Position numbers and translations under genes: made by a program. The notes beneath the pieces were generated by a model. The model was not told the origin of the DNA. It did no database searches and saw only the letters and a program-made list of their open reading frames with translations. Below, piece after piece: positions 44,322 through 53,957 of a DNA stretch of 56,969 nt (positions are counted from its first letter, which is position 1; every line of letters starts with the position of its first letter). Source of the DNA: Muribaculaceae bacterium (lineage in GTDB: Bacteria > Bacteroidota > Bacteroidia > Bacteroidales > Muribaculaceae); assembly GCA_017436845.1 (NCBI GenBank), contig JAFSCJ010000006.1, positions 1 to 56,969 of the forward strand, given 5' to 3'.

Positions 44322-45373
44322 AAATTGCGCAAATTATATTTAATTTATGCCTAGGTGGTTCAGAAACAATGTTGTTGGATATAATGGAGTGCCAGGTCAA
44401 ACAAGGACACGATGTGAGTCTTGTATTGATAAATCGTGGACATAATGAAACTTTGATATCAAAAATACCTCCTCAAGTAAATGTTGTATATATAAATCGC
44501 CCTAATGGATCTGTGAACCCATGGTATCATTTCAAATTAAATCGGGCTTTAAAAAGGATTGATCCAGATATCGTTCATGCCCATAATAATCGCGCATTTG
44601 TTTTAATTTGGAAACGCAAAAATGTGAAATATCTGATAACTGCTCATGATACAGGGTTAGAATTTACCTATGCGAAGAACGTGGATGCCATATGTGCGAT
44701 ATCTAATGCGGTAAGGAAAGACTTAAAACAGCGTTATGGAGTCGAGTCTCAACTAGTGTACAATGGGATTAAAACGAAAGAGGTTGCAAAACGCCAAAAT
44801 TCAGGATTAGAAGGTAATAAATTCAAAATACTACAAATCAGTAGGCTATACCATGATAAAAAAGGTCAAGATATTTTGATTAAGGCAGTTGCTCATCTTA
44901 AAAATAAAGGCTTTAAAGATATTACGATAGATTTGATTGGATCTGGGCCATCAATGGAATATTTAAATAATTTGGCTAAAACCAACGGAATTGTTGACGC
45001 TGTAAATTTTCTTGGAGAGCGATCTCGTAGTGAGGTATATGCAATGATTCAAAATTATGATCTATTGGTCCAACCATCGATATATGAGGGATTCGGGCTT
45101 ACAGTAGTAGAAGGGATGGCGGCAAAAGTTCCGGTCCTAGTTTCTAATAATGATGGACCTATTGAAATTATCGGGAATAATAAATATGGTTGTAGTTTCG
45201 AAAACGGTAATTATGTAGATTGTGCCAATAAAATTGAAGCAATTATAAATAATTATTCTTATTATTCAGAATTGGCTCAAACAGAAGCATATAATCGGGC
45301 AATAGAAGATTTTGACATAGCGAGAACCGCTGAAAAATATTGTAACGAGTACGCTAAAATAATTAATGGGTAA
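44318..45373 (+). CDS. Glycosyltransferase, GT4 type
   Basis: This 351-residue GT-B enzyme has an N-terminal glycine loop (IIFNLCLGGSETMLLDI), IVHAHNNRAFV, a C-terminal domain with LQISRLYHDKKGQDILIKAV, and PSIYEGFGLTVVEGMAAKVPVLVS, the GT4 E-x7-E motif. It probably adds one sugar of the repeat unit; donor unknown. It overlaps the polymerase gene by 4 nt and the next gene by 8 nt. Confidence 0.92.
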   Translation: MKIAQIIFNLCLGGSETMLLDIMECQVKQGHDVSLVLINRGHNETLISKIPPQVNVVYINRPNGSVNPWYHFKLNRALKRIDPDIVHAHNNRAFVLIWKRKNVKYLITAHDTGLEFTYAKNVDAICAISNAVRKDLKQRYGVESQLVYNGIKTKEVAKRQNSGLEGNKFKILQISRLYHDKKGQDILIKAVAHLKNKGFKDITIDLIGSGPSMEYLNNLAKTNGIVDAVNFLGERSRSEVYAMIQNYDLLVQPSIYEGFGLTVVEGMAAKVPVLVSNNDGPIEIIGNNKYGCSFENGNYVDCANKIEAIINNYSYYSELAQTEAYNRAIEDFDIARTAEKYCNEYAKIING

Positions 45374-46406
45374 ATTGCCACGCATATTAATCATTGGACC
45401 AGCTCCTCAAAACATTGGGGGGATAAGTATTCATATACGCAGATTAATGGCGTTACTTAAGGATGATTATGAATTTGATATTGTGGATGAGGGACATAAG
45501 CGTTGGAACGGAGTATTTAACCTTCGTTCGCTAAATTTGTTTAAGTACTTTGGAAAAATATTCAGAGCCAACATCATCCACATTCAAAGTGGCCATTTCG
45601 TATTGCGATTATTCCATGTAATAATATGCAAATTTATTTTTCTCAAAAATACAGTTGTTACGGTGCATCGGGATCCTAATATTGAAGGAAGAACATCAAT
45701 TACACGTTGGTTTTTAAAACGATGCAATAGTGTGATTGTAGTCAATGATAAAGGATATGATGCATTAGTGGTAAAGAATTGTAAATGTAGTTATCTCTTA
45801 TTGCCAGCTTATCTCCCACCTGATATTAATGCAGAACATCAATTACCAGATGAAATAATCCAAAAGATAGCTGAGATAAGACAAGATTCAAATAGTTTTT
45901 TGATGGTATCTAACGCATGGAAATTAGTGCGTCATAACAATGAGGATCTTTATGGATTAGATCAATGCATAGAAGCATTAGTTGAATTAAAAAATTCTGA
46001 GAATCATTATTATCTGATTTTTGTGATTGCTGACAATACTGATGCCACTCCTTACGTTAATCAATATAAAAAGATTATTGAAGAAAATGATATCGCCGAG
46101 CGCGTGATGATATGGGAAAAGCCTCTGTCATTTGTTAGACTTGCACAAGCGTCAGATATAGTGCTAAGAACAACTAATACCGATGGAGATGCAATTTCAA
46201 TTAGAGAGGCATTAGATTTAAACAAAATTGTTATTGCATCTGATGTCGTAAAACGTCCTCAAGGAGTGAAATTGTTTAAAACGCGAGATGTCAATAGTTT
46301 AGTAACAACAATAGAAAACTCGATTGGAGATAGGGGTTCTTCTCAAGCAGAGAAAATTGATTATCGCCAAAAGTATATTTCGATTTATAGTAAAAACAAT
46401 AAATAA
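45366..46406 (+). CDS. Probable GT-B fold glycosyltransferase
   Basis: This 346-residue protein begins ILIIGPAPQNIGGISIHIRRL, the glycine-rich nucleotide loop of GT4-like enzymes, and has NIIHIQSGHFVLRL and TVHRDPNIEGRTS. The C-terminal part (RLAQASDIVLRTTNTDGDAISIREALDLN) keeps the acceptor-side glutamate region but not the exact E-x7-E pattern. It is a divergent glycosyltransferase of the same operon, with unknown sugar specificity. Confidence 0.82.
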   Translation: MGKLPRILIIGPAPQNIGGISIHIRRLMALLKDDYEFDIVDEGHKRWNGVFNLRSLNLFKYFGKIFRANIIHIQSGHFVLRLFHVIICKFIFLKNTVVTVHRDPNIEGRTSITRWFLKRCNSVIVVNDKGYDALVVKNCKCSYLLLPAYLPPDINAEHQLPDEIIQKIAEIRQDSNSFLMVSNAWKLVRHNNEDLYGLDQCIEALVELKNSENHYYLIFVIADNTDATPYVNQYKKIIEENDIAERVMIWEKPLSFVRLAQASDIVLRTTNTDGDAISIREALDLNKIVIASDVVKRPQGVKLFKTRDVNSLVTTIENSIGDRGSSQAEKIDYRQKYISIYSKNNK

Positions 46407-48535
46407 TGGAACAGTTAACCCAAAAACTCGGATCAGGCGAAATGGTAATACAAGAATTACCCCTACCTCAATTATCGTTAGGAATGGTTTTGGTAAAAAA
46501 TCACTTTTCGTTAATTAGTGCTGGAACCGAAGGCTCAACAGTAAAGGCAGCTCGCAAAAGTTTGATTGGGAAAGCGAAAGAACGCCCTCAACAAGTAAAG
46601 CAAGTGCTTGATACACTTAAAAAACAAGGCGTTGTGCAAACTTATCGTGCCGTGATGAAAAAGCTTGATGCATATTCTCCGTTAGGTTATAGTAGTGCAG
46701 GTGAAGTTATTGCTGTTGCCGATGATGTTACGGAGTTTAAAGTTGGAGATAAAGTCGCATGTGCTGGTGCTGGTTATGCTAATCACGCAGAGGTAGTGAG
46801 TGTCCCGGTGAATTTATGTATAAAACTGCGAGATGATGCCGATTTATCAGAGGCGTGTTATAATACTCTTGGCGCAATTGCTTTGCAGGGTGTGCGTCAA
46901 GCAGATATGAGATTAGGTGAAACGTGTGCGGTTATCGGTCTTGGCCTTATCGGACAATTGGCTTGCCTTGAATTAAAAGCATCAGGTGTAAACGTTATTG
47001 GAATCGATGTGTCTGAAGGAGCAATAAAAATGGCTAGTGAGCATTGTGCAGATCTTGCTATTGCTCGAAATACCCCAGGCATTGAAGAACAAATCAAAGA
47101 TTATACCAATGGTATTGGAGTTGATTGTGTTATTATCGCGGCTGCAACATCAAGCCTTGATCCAATAAACTTTGCCGGTGCAATATGTCGTAAAAAAGGA
47201 AAAGTAATAGTACTTGGTGCGGTCCCAACAGGTTTTGATCGTGAGCCATATTATTATAAAAAAGAACTTGAATTGAAAATGTCATGCTCTTATGGACCAG
47301 GGCGCTATGATTTAAATTATGAGGAAAAGGGGATTGACTATCCTGCTGCCTATGTGCGTTGGACCGAAAAACGCAATATGGAGGCATTCCAAAATTTGAT
47401 ATATAACAAACGCATTGATTTAGGATATTTGACAACACATAGATTTAAATTTGAAGAGGCCCCTCACGCTTACGATATTGTTGTAAATCGGACTGAACCA
47501 TTCTTGGGAATTGTTCTAGAATATGATTATAGCAAAGAGCATAAAGCAGGTCCTATCAATATAAATAATGCAACCATTGTAAAAGATGTAAATATCGCGT
47601 TTATTGGAGCTGGTAGCTATGCTCAAGGACATTTGTTGCCAAATCTTCCTCCAGAAGAAGTGGGGCGCATTTCAGTGATGACTAATTCTGGAACGTCTTC
47701 TAAACGTGTAGCTGAAAAGTATAAATTTGCTCAATGTACTTCTGATGAAAAAGATATACTAGACAATGATAAAATAAATACATTGTTTATTGCTACTCGT
47801 CATGATACGCATGCACATTTTGTAATGGAGGGCTTGCGCGCAGGGAAAAATGTATATGTAGAAAAACCACTTTGCTTGAATGTAGATGAACTTATAGAAA
47901 TTGAACAATTGTGCAAGGAAAAGAATTGTGGTGTAATGATTGGCTTCAATCGTCGATTCTCTCCATTCGCTCAGAAAATCAAAGCAAGGGTTGGTAGTGG
48001 CAAAATGTCAATGATTTATCGAGTTAATGCGGGATTTATCCCGGCTGATTCTTGGATTCAAGATTTGACAGTGGGAGGAGGACGCATCATTGGCGAGGCT
48101 TGTCACTTCATTGATTTAATGGCATATATGTGTGGTAGTATCCCTTGTAAAGTGTCAGCGTCAGTTCTGAGTGATTCTCAAGGATTGAACGATACGGTAA
48201 ACATGCTTATAGAGTTTGAAAATGGCTCAACTGGAGTGGTCGCATATTATGCTAATGGTTCTAAGAGTTTGCCAAAAGAATACTTTGAAGTTTATCATGC
48301 TGGAACAACAGGTATTATTTATGATTTTAAGAAGTGTGAAATATATGGTCGAAAAGTAGAGAAATTCTCTAAGGCATCACAAGATAAGGGGCAAAAAGAG
48401 ATGATGACGCAATTCTTTGCATCAATAAAAGAGGGTAAATTGCCTATTGCACTAAATGAAATTTTCAGTGTAACAAAAGCGACATTCGCAGCATTAAAAT
48501 CAATGCAAGAAGATGGAGCCCCTGTTAGATTTTAA
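46406..48535 (+). CDS. Two-domain oxidoreductase (MDR dehydrogenase fused to Gfo/Idh/MocA)
   Basis: This 709-residue protein joins a zinc-type alcohol dehydrogenase-like half (about 1-365, with [25 protein letters not shown] and the Rossmann loop [13 protein letters not shown] near 173) to a sugar oxidoreductase half (from about 395, [14 protein letters not shown], then [10 protein letters not shown] with the catalytic lysine). Such fusions occur in surface polysaccharide loci, often beside heparinase-like genes. It probably oxidises or epimerises a sugar of the polymer. Its ATG overlaps the previous stop by 1 nt. Confidence 0.9.
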   Translation: MEQLTQKLGSGEMVIQELPLPQLSLGMVLVKNHFSLISAGTEGSTVKAARKSLIGKAKERPQQVKQVLDTLKKQGVVQTYRAVMKKLDAYSPLGYSSAGEVIAVADDVTEFKVGDKVACAGAGYANHAEVVSVPVNLCIKLRDDADLSEACYNTLGAIALQGVRQADMRLGETCAVIGLGLIGQLACLELKASGVNVIGIDVSEGAIKMASEHCADLAIARNTPGIEEQIKDYTNGIGVDCVIIAAATSSLDPINFAGAICRKKGKVIVLGAVPTGFDREPYYYKKELELKMSCSYGPGRYDLNYEEKGIDYPAAYVRWTEKRNMEAFQNLIYNKRIDLGYLTTHRFKFEEAPHAYDIVVNRTEPFLGIVLEYDYSKEHKAGPININNATIVKDVNIAFIGAGSYAQGHLLPNLPPEEVGRISVMTNSGTSSKRVAEKYKFAQCTSDEKDILDNDKINTLFIATRHDTHAHFVMEGLRAGKNVYVEKPLCLNVDELIEIEQLCKEKNCGVMIGFNRRFSPFAQKIKARVGSGKMSMIYRVNAGFIPADSWIQDLTVGGGRIIGEACHFIDLMAYMCGSIPCKVSASVLSDSQGLNDTVNMLIEFENGSTGVVAYYANGSKSLPKEYFEVYHAGTTGIIYDFKKCEIYGRKVEKFSKASQDKGQKEMMTQFFASIKEGKLPIALNEIFSVTKATFAALKSMQEDGAPVRF

Positions 48536-48546
48536 TATTAGTAACA

Positions 48547-49101
48547 ATGATTGCAAAACTATTATATAAAACGAGGCATTTATTTGTTGGTGGAGGAAAC
48601 AAAATAGTGTCATATTGTTTCAAGTCATTGTTTGCAAAGTGTGGCAAAAATGTTCATTATTCCCCACTAAACTCCCAATTTTCATATTCAACAATAACTA
48701 TTGGTAATAATGTCTATATTGGTCCTAATGCACGATTTTCAGCTGTAAAAGGATTAAAAATTGGCAATAACATTACATTTGGTCCGGGAGTAACAATAAT
48801 GGGAGGCAATCATAATTTTAAAGATGTTGGAATATATATTTTTAACAATCATACTAAACACCCTAATGATGATTTGCCTGTTATAATAGATGATGATACC
48901 TGGATTGGCTGTAATGCGATTATCCTTAAGGGCGTTCATATTAGTCAGGGTGCAATTGTTGGTGCGGGAGCAGTCGTGACAAAAGATGTTCCGGCATATG
49001 CGATTGTTGCAGGTAACCCAGCAAAGGTTGTGAAATATCGTTTTACTGAAGAACAAATTATCGAACACGAAAAACAATTAGGAATAACCCGAAATGGCTG
49101 A
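48547..49101 (+). CDS. Left-handed beta-helix acyltransferase (hexapeptide repeat)
   Basis: This 184-residue protein has hexapeptide repeats ([34 protein letters not shown]), a catalytic histidine likely in the NHNFKDVG or HTKHPND segment, and the standard end [27 protein letters not shown]. It likely acetylates a sugar of the repeat unit from acetyl-CoA. It overlaps the next gene by 8 nt. Confidence 0.92.
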   Translation: MIAKLLYKTRHLFVGGGNKIVSYCFKSLFAKCGKNVHYSPLNSQFSYSTITIGNNVYIGPNARFSAVKGLKIGNNITFGPGVTIMGGNHNFKDVGIYIFNNHTKHPNDDLPVIIDDDTWIGCNAIILKGVHISQGAIVGAGAVVTKDVPAYAIVAGNPAKVVKYRFTEEQIIEHEKQLGITRNG

Positions 49102-50287
49102 TAATCTGAACTCCCTTATTAAGTTACGCGATTATTGCGAGAAGGAGCAATATAAAGGATGGGACCCTTTTGATGGTCTCAATTCTAAGGTGTTTAATGC
49201 TATCCCATTTCTGAATAAATCGGCAGCTTGTCGCTTGGTGATGATTCAGACGTTTAAAAAGTCTCCATTAAATTTGAGACGATTAGCAATGGTCCCTAAA
49301 CAGCATAATGCAAAAGGTATAGGCTTGTTTTTGCAGGGATATTGTAATTTATATCGTGTTGTGGAGCGTCGTCCAGAACTATCGGTCCAATTGGGAACGT
49401 TAGATGAGTTGAAATGTAAAATAAATGAAATTGCAGAATTACTCATTTCGTTACAGTCGGTAGGGAATAGTGGCGCATGTTGGGGCTATAATTTCCCATG
49501 GCAGCGAAGATTGGAGTTTTTGTTTTTAGGTGGGACGCCAACAGTTGTTGCTACAAATTTTTGTGCGACTGCGTTGATGGACGCATTTGAAATAACAAAA
49601 GAAGAGAAATATAAAGAAATTGCTCTGACTTCAGCTCAATTTGTCCTAAATGATTTGCGCCGTACTGATTATAAACGAGGCTTCCTGTTTTCGTATAGTA
49701 AAACGAAGGGGAATGATACTGTGTTTAATGCGTCATTGTTGGGTAGTAGGATATTGAGCTATTGTTACAAATACACCGGTCGCGAAGAATATAAAGGGAT
49801 GGCTCGTCAATCGGTAATAGCATGTTGTGATGCACAAGCATATGATGGCTCTTGGGTGTATAGCCTTTCTAAAGACCAACAGTGGATTGATAGCTTCCAC
49901 ACAGGATATAATCTTGATGGTTTGATCGCTTATGAAGAATTAACAGGAGATACTTCATTTCATGAGTATATTGAAAAAGGATTTAATTTTTATATTGAGA
50001 ATTTTTTTATGTCTGATGGATCTCCCAAGTACTATCATAATAAACAATATCCTATAGATATCCATTGCCCCGGACAATTGTTTGTTACATTATCTCGCTT
50101 GCGAAAATTTGGCGAATATAGAGAACTTGCGGATAAAGTGTTGAGGTGGGTAATAGATAATATGCAAGATAAAAAAGGGTATTTTTATTATCAATTGAAG
50201 CCTAGATGGAGCTCTAAAATATCATATATGCGTTGGAGCAATGCTTTTATGTTCTGTTCGTTAAGCTATTATTTGTTGCAAGATTAA
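49094..50287 (+). CDS. Alpha-toroid protein of a polysaccharide locus, function unknown
   Basis: This 397-residue soluble protein is mostly helical with regularly spaced aromatic and Gly residues ([71 protein letters not shown]), the look of an (alpha/alpha)6 barrel as in six-hairpin glycosidases and heparinases. It could be a polysaccharide lyase, hydrolase or an uronic acid-modifying enzyme. There is no signal peptide, so it acts inside the cell or on lipid-linked intermediates. Relatives in databases are sometimes given unrelated names; I assign none. Confidence 0.8.
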   Translation: MADNLNSLIKLRDYCEKEQYKGWDPFDGLNSKVFNAIPFLNKSAACRLVMIQTFKKSPLNLRRLAMVPKQHNAKGIGLFLQGYCNLYRVVERRPELSVQLGTLDELKCKINEIAELLISLQSVGNSGACWGYNFPWQRRLEFLFLGGTPTVVATNFCATALMDAFEITKEEKYKEIALTSAQFVLNDLRRTDYKRGFLFSYSKTKGNDTVFNASLLGSRILSYCYKYTGREEYKGMARQSVIACCDAQAYDGSWVYSLSKDQQWIDSFHTGYNLDGLIAYEELTGDTSFHEYIEKGFNFYIENFFMSDGSPKYYHNKQYPIDIHCPGQLFVTLSRLRKFGEYRELADKVLRWVIDNMQDKKGYFYYQLKPRWSSKISYMRWSNAFMFCSLSYYLLQD

Positions 50288-50331
50288 AGATTAAAATGGT
50301 GTGATTTAGGGGGAATTTTGTAAAATTATAC

Positions 50332-50339
50332 TATCTTTG
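50332..50339 (+). promoter_or_regulatory. Internal promoter before wecC
   Basis: TATCTTTG in an 86-nt gap, 34 nt before the wecC start; -33 element unclear. It suggests wecC-wecG-wecB can be expressed apart from the rest of the locus. Confidence 0.55.
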
Positions 50340-50373
50340 TAGTTTGTAAAAGAAAAAGCATAATTAATAAGAG

Positions 50374-51576
50374 ATGAAAGCATGTTTCATGGGGCTTGGC
50401 TATATAGGCTTGCCCACCGCTATAATAGCAGCTAAAAACGGCATAGAAGTAAAAGGTGTTGATGTTAATCCTATGGTTGTGGAGAAAACCAATGCTGGAG
50501 AATTGCATATAATTGAGCCTGGTCTTGGCGAGTTGTTAAAAGAGGTAGTTTCAATAGGTGCGCTCGTTGCTGCAACAAAGCCTGAAGAGTGTGATGCCTA
50601 TTTTATGGTTGTGCCCACTCCTTTTAAAGGTGATCACCAACCAGATACTTCTTTTGTTGAGGCTGCAACACGTGCGGTATTACCACTATTGAAAGAAGGA
50701 GATCTTTATGTAATAGAATCAACATCGCCTGTAGGAACAACAGAAGCGATGGCGGAAATAATTTATTCTGAACGTCCTGAACTTAAAGGAAAAATATATA
50801 TTGCATATTGTCCTGAACGAGTGTTGCCAGGAAATGTGATATATGAATTGGTGCATAATGATCGTGTAATTGGAGGCATCGACGAGGTTTCAACTGATAA
50901 AGCCATTGCGTTCTATGCTCAATTTGTGAAAGGTCAACTTCATCGCACTAACGCACGTACTGCTGAGATGTGTAAGTTAACAGAAAATTCATCTCGTGAC
51001 GTTCAGATCGCATTTGCCAATGAATTATCATTGATTTGTGATCGTGCAGGCATAAATGTGTGGGAACTTATTGCGCTTGCAAACAAGCATCCTCGTGTAA
51101 ATATACTTCAACCTGGATGTGGAGTTGGAGGGCATTGTATTGCTGTTGACCCATATTTTATAACATCAGAGTATCCCAAAGAATCAAGAATTATTGCTAC
51201 AGCACGTGAAATCAATAACTATAAGGCTGATTGGTGTGCTGAAAAAGTTGAAAATGCGATGCTCAAGTTTGAGTTGGAAAACCATCGTAAACCTATAGTG
51301 GCAATGATGGGTATTGCATTCAAACCAGATATTGATGACCTACGTGAGTCTCCAGCAAAATATATTACAACAAAAGTGATGCAAAAATGCAATAATGCGA
51401 GTATCCTTGTCGTTGAACCTAATGTAAGCGAGCACAATGTGTTTAAACTTACTGACTATAACGAAGCCTATGAGACTGCTGATATTGTTGTATTTTTGAC
51501 AGCTCATACTCCGTTTAAGTCACTGGAAAAACGTGAAGATAAAGTAATTCTTGACTTTTGCGGGATTTTTAGATAA
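50374..51576 (+). CDS. wecC: UDP-N-acetyl-D-mannosamine dehydrogenase
   Basis: This 400-residue enzyme oxidises UDP-ManNAc to UDP-ManNAcA with NAD. It has the Rossmann start GLGYIGLPTAIIAAKNG, VESTSPVGTTEAMAE, AYCPERVLPGN, ENSSRDVQIAFANELS, and the catalytic cysteine in LQPGCGVGGHCIAVDP. It resembles WecC more than UDP-glucose dehydrogenase, which is supported by wecB two genes downstream. Confidence 0.93.
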   Translation: MKACFMGLGYIGLPTAIIAAKNGIEVKGVDVNPMVVEKTNAGELHIIEPGLGELLKEVVSIGALVAATKPEECDAYFMVVPTPFKGDHQPDTSFVEAATRAVLPLLKEGDLYVIESTSPVGTTEAMAEIIYSERPELKGKIYIAYCPERVLPGNVIYELVHNDRVIGGIDEVSTDKAIAFYAQFVKGQLHRTNARTAEMCKLTENSSRDVQIAFANELSLICDRAGINVWELIALANKHPRVNILQPGCGVGGHCIAVDPYFITSEYPKESRIIATAREINNYKADWCAEKVENAMLKFELENHRKPIVAMMGIAFKPDIDDLRESPAKYITTKVMQKCNNASILVVEPNVSEHNVFKLTDYNEAYETADIVVFLTAHTPFKSLEKREDKVILDFCGIFR

Positions 51577-51583
51577 TATACCA

Positions 51584-52288
51584 ATGATAAAAGAAAAAGT
51601 AACAATAAGAGGTGTTGAGTTGTTCCCATTTTCGTCGGTTGATGAAATAATAGATTTTGCAGATAAGAAGAAAGGGATACTTGTAGCGGTAAATGCCGAA
51701 AAGATACTCAATGCTAATGATGTTACTAAGCCCATAATAAATAATAATATAGGCTATTGTGATGGATCTGGTGCGGTGCTTGCTGCACGTAAGAAAGGAG
51801 CTAAAGATGCTTGTAAGATTGCAGGATGTGAATTGTGGTTGCACATCATTAATCGTTTTCAAGGCAAAAAGAGTTTCTATCTAATAGGAGCTAAGCCTCA
51901 AATTATTGAAGAGGTTGTGGCAAAGTTGAAAGCTGAATATTCTGATATCAATATCATCGGTTATCGTGATGGATATATTAAAACAGAAGAGGAACGTCAG
52001 GCGCTCATAGATGATGTTGCCGACAAAAAGCCTGATGTGGTTTTTGTGGCAATGGGCTCTCCAAAGCAAGAAATCCTTATGTCAGATATGTTGAAACGTC
52101 ATCGTGCAATATATCAGGGACTCGGTGGTAGTTTTGATGTTTATTGTGGGCATCAGAAACGTGCTCCAAAATGGTGGATTGACCATAATATGGAATTTGC
52201 CTATCGTTTAATTAAACAGCCCAAACGCATTACTCGAAATTTCCATTTTATCAAGTATGCATATTGGTTAGTAACCAACAAGCTCTAA
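51584..52288 (+). CDS. wecG: WecG/TagA/CpsF family glycosyltransferase
   Basis: I start at the ATG at 51584 (234 residues); an earlier TTG would overlap wecC. The family (GT26) transfers ManNAcA or ManNAc to a lipid-linked GlcNAc. Features are the N-terminal NAEKI segment followed by NNNIGYCDGSGAVLAARKKG, and the C-terminal PDVVFVAMGSPKQE, GLGGSFDVYCG and RAPKWWIDHNMEFAYRLIKQPKR. With wecB and wecC beside it, ManNAcA is the probable sugar. Confidence 0.9.
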   Translation: MIKEKVTIRGVELFPFSSVDEIIDFADKKKGILVAVNAEKILNANDVTKPIINNNIGYCDGSGAVLAARKKGAKDACKIAGCELWLHIINRFQGKKSFYLIGAKPQIIEEVVAKLKAEYSDINIIGYRDGYIKTEEERQALIDDVADKKPDVVFVAMGSPKQEILMSDMLKRHRAIYQGLGGSFDVYCGHQKRAPKWWIDHNMEFAYRLIKQPKRITRNFHFIKYAYWLVTNKL

Positions 52289-52297
52289 ACTTACGAA

Positions 52298-53458
52298 ATG
52301 AAGAAAATTATGCTCGTATTCGGGACACGTCCCGAAGCTATAAAGATGGCTCCATTGGTAAAAGAGTTTCAGAAATATCCTGAAAAGTATCAAACAATAG
52401 TGTGTGTAACAGGTCAGCATCGTCAGATGTTGGATCAAGTGTTGTCTCTATTTGAGATAACTCCTGATTATGACTTAAATATAATGAAGCAAGGTCAAGA
52501 TTTGTATGATGTTACAGCCAGAATATTGACCGGAATGCGAGAAGTGCTTAATGAGTGTGCTCCCGATATGGTGCTTGTTCATGGAGATACTGCGACTTCA
52601 ACAGCTGCTGCTTTGAGCGCATTTTATAAACAGATTCCTGTGGGGCACGTGGAAGCCGGATTGCGCACTCATGATATTTATAGCCCATGGCCAGAAGAGA
52701 TGAATCGCCAATTGACCGGTCGCATTGCTACATTGCATTTCTCTCCAACAGAAACAAGTCGAGGCAACTTGTTGCGTGAGGCTGTTGTTGATAAAAATAT
52801 TAGTGTTACAGGCAACACAGTTATTGATGCATTGCATTTAGTTGTAAATAAGATAAAGAGTGATGCATCGCTTGAAAATTCTCTAATAGAGTATATCAAT
52901 ACTTTAGGGTATGATGTAAATCGATTGAATAGTGATCGTCGATTAGTGTTGGTAACCGGACATCGCCGTGAGAACTTTGGCGATGGTTTTATGAATATAT
53001 GCAATGCCCTCAAGGATCTTTCGGAACGTTATCCTAATGTTGATTTCTTGTATCCGATGCACCTTAACCCAAATGTACGTCGTCCTATAAATGAGGTCTT
53101 TGGGAATATTAGTCATGGTAATGTATTCTTTATTGAACCTGTTGAATATCTCTATTTTGTGTATTTGATGACACGCAGTTATATTATCTTGACCGATAGT
53201 GGTGGTATTCAAGAAGAAGCACCATCCCTTGGCAAGCCTGTGCTTGTAATGCGGGAGGTAACTGAGCGCCCTGAAGCACTTGAGGCAGGAACAATACGAC
53301 TTGTGGGGACAAATCGTCAATTGATTGTAGATGAAGCTTCTAAATTTCTTGATGACGCAAATTATTATTCAGAAAATCAGAAAATCGCAAATCCATATGG
53401 AGATGGTACTGCATGCAAGAAAATAATTGGATCTATTGACGAATTTTTCAAAGACTAA
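52298..53458 (+). CDS. wecB: UDP-N-acetylglucosamine 2-epimerase (non-hydrolysing)
   Basis: This 386-residue enzyme interconverts UDP-GlcNAc and UDP-ManNAc. It has FGTRPEAIKMAPLV, TGQHRQMLDQVL, VHGDTATSTAAALSAF, GHVEAGLRT, RRENFG and TDSGGIQEEAPSLGKPVLVMR. It supplies the WecC substrate. It is the last gene of the locus and ends before a strong terminator. Confidence 0.95.
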   Translation: MKKIMLVFGTRPEAIKMAPLVKEFQKYPEKYQTIVCVTGQHRQMLDQVLSLFEITPDYDLNIMKQGQDLYDVTARILTGMREVLNECAPDMVLVHGDTATSTAAALSAFYKQIPVGHVEAGLRTHDIYSPWPEEMNRQLTGRIATLHFSPTETSRGNLLREAVVDKNISVTGNTVIDALHLVVNKIKSDASLENSLIEYINTLGYDVNRLNSDRRLVLVTGHRRENFGDGFMNICNALKDLSERYPNVDFLYPMHLNPNVRRPINEVFGNISHGNVFFIEPVEYLYFVYLMTRSYIILTDSGGIQEEAPSLGKPVLVMREVTERPEALEAGTIRLVGTNRQLIVDEASKFLDDANYYSENQKIANPYGDGTACKKIIGSIDEFFKD

Positions 53459-53472
53459 GATACTTTAAAGAT

Positions 53473-53507
53473 AACAACAAAGGGACTTGAGGAGTCCCTT
53501 TGTTGTT
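53473..53507. terminator. Bidirectional terminator at the end of the polysaccharide locus
   Basis: A perfect 15-bp stem (AACAACAAAGGGACT and AGTCCCTTTGTTGTT) has a TGAGG loop. It serves wecB on the plus strand. Its right arm overlaps the stop codon of the convergent small gene by 2 nt. Confidence 0.85.
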
Positions 53508-53817
53508 AGCGCTTGTCTTCGATGCCGAATTTGAGCCATTGAGGTTGTTCGTAGTTTGTTTTAATCACTTTCTTGATGTCTCTCATTGCTGACGTGAGGT
53601 TTTCGAGGGATTGGTGTGCCGATGAAGATTTTTCTGCTACTATTTTACGCAGGTTATCAACTTCAGTGCTTTTCTCAGCTGTTTCATTAGCTATAGTGAT
53701 TAATTGATCGAGTTGTTCGATGGTAATTCCATATTTTTTGGCGTCGTCTATATTGCTTTTGACACCATTGGCTAAAGCTATTGCTTTGCGCACGTTTTCA
53801 TCATAAGTTTTTGACAT
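53506..53817 (-). CDS. Small coiled-coil protein of unknown function
   Basis: This 103-residue soluble protein is charged and largely helical, with heptad-like patterns at about 30-80 (IEQLDQLITIANETAEKSTEVDNLRKIVAEK). There is no signal or membrane segment. It ends PQWLKFGIEDKR. I do not recognise the family; it resembles small phage-like or structural helpers in composition but nothing around it supports that. Confidence 0.7.
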   Translation of the reverse strand: MSKTYDENVRKAIALANGVKSNIDDAKKYGITIEQLDQLITIANETAEKSTEVDNLRKIVAEKSSSAHQSLENLTSAMRDIKKVIKTNYEQPQWLKFGIEDKR

Positions 53818-53957
53818 AATTGATAATGTTTTAAGTGAATTTCATTATAAATTTAGTCAAAAAATAATTATACGACAAGCCGCATTGTAGTATGTAATAC
53901 ACTATGAAGATGTAATTAAGCCGCTGATTTATAGTGCTTTGAAAAATAGTTAATTTT

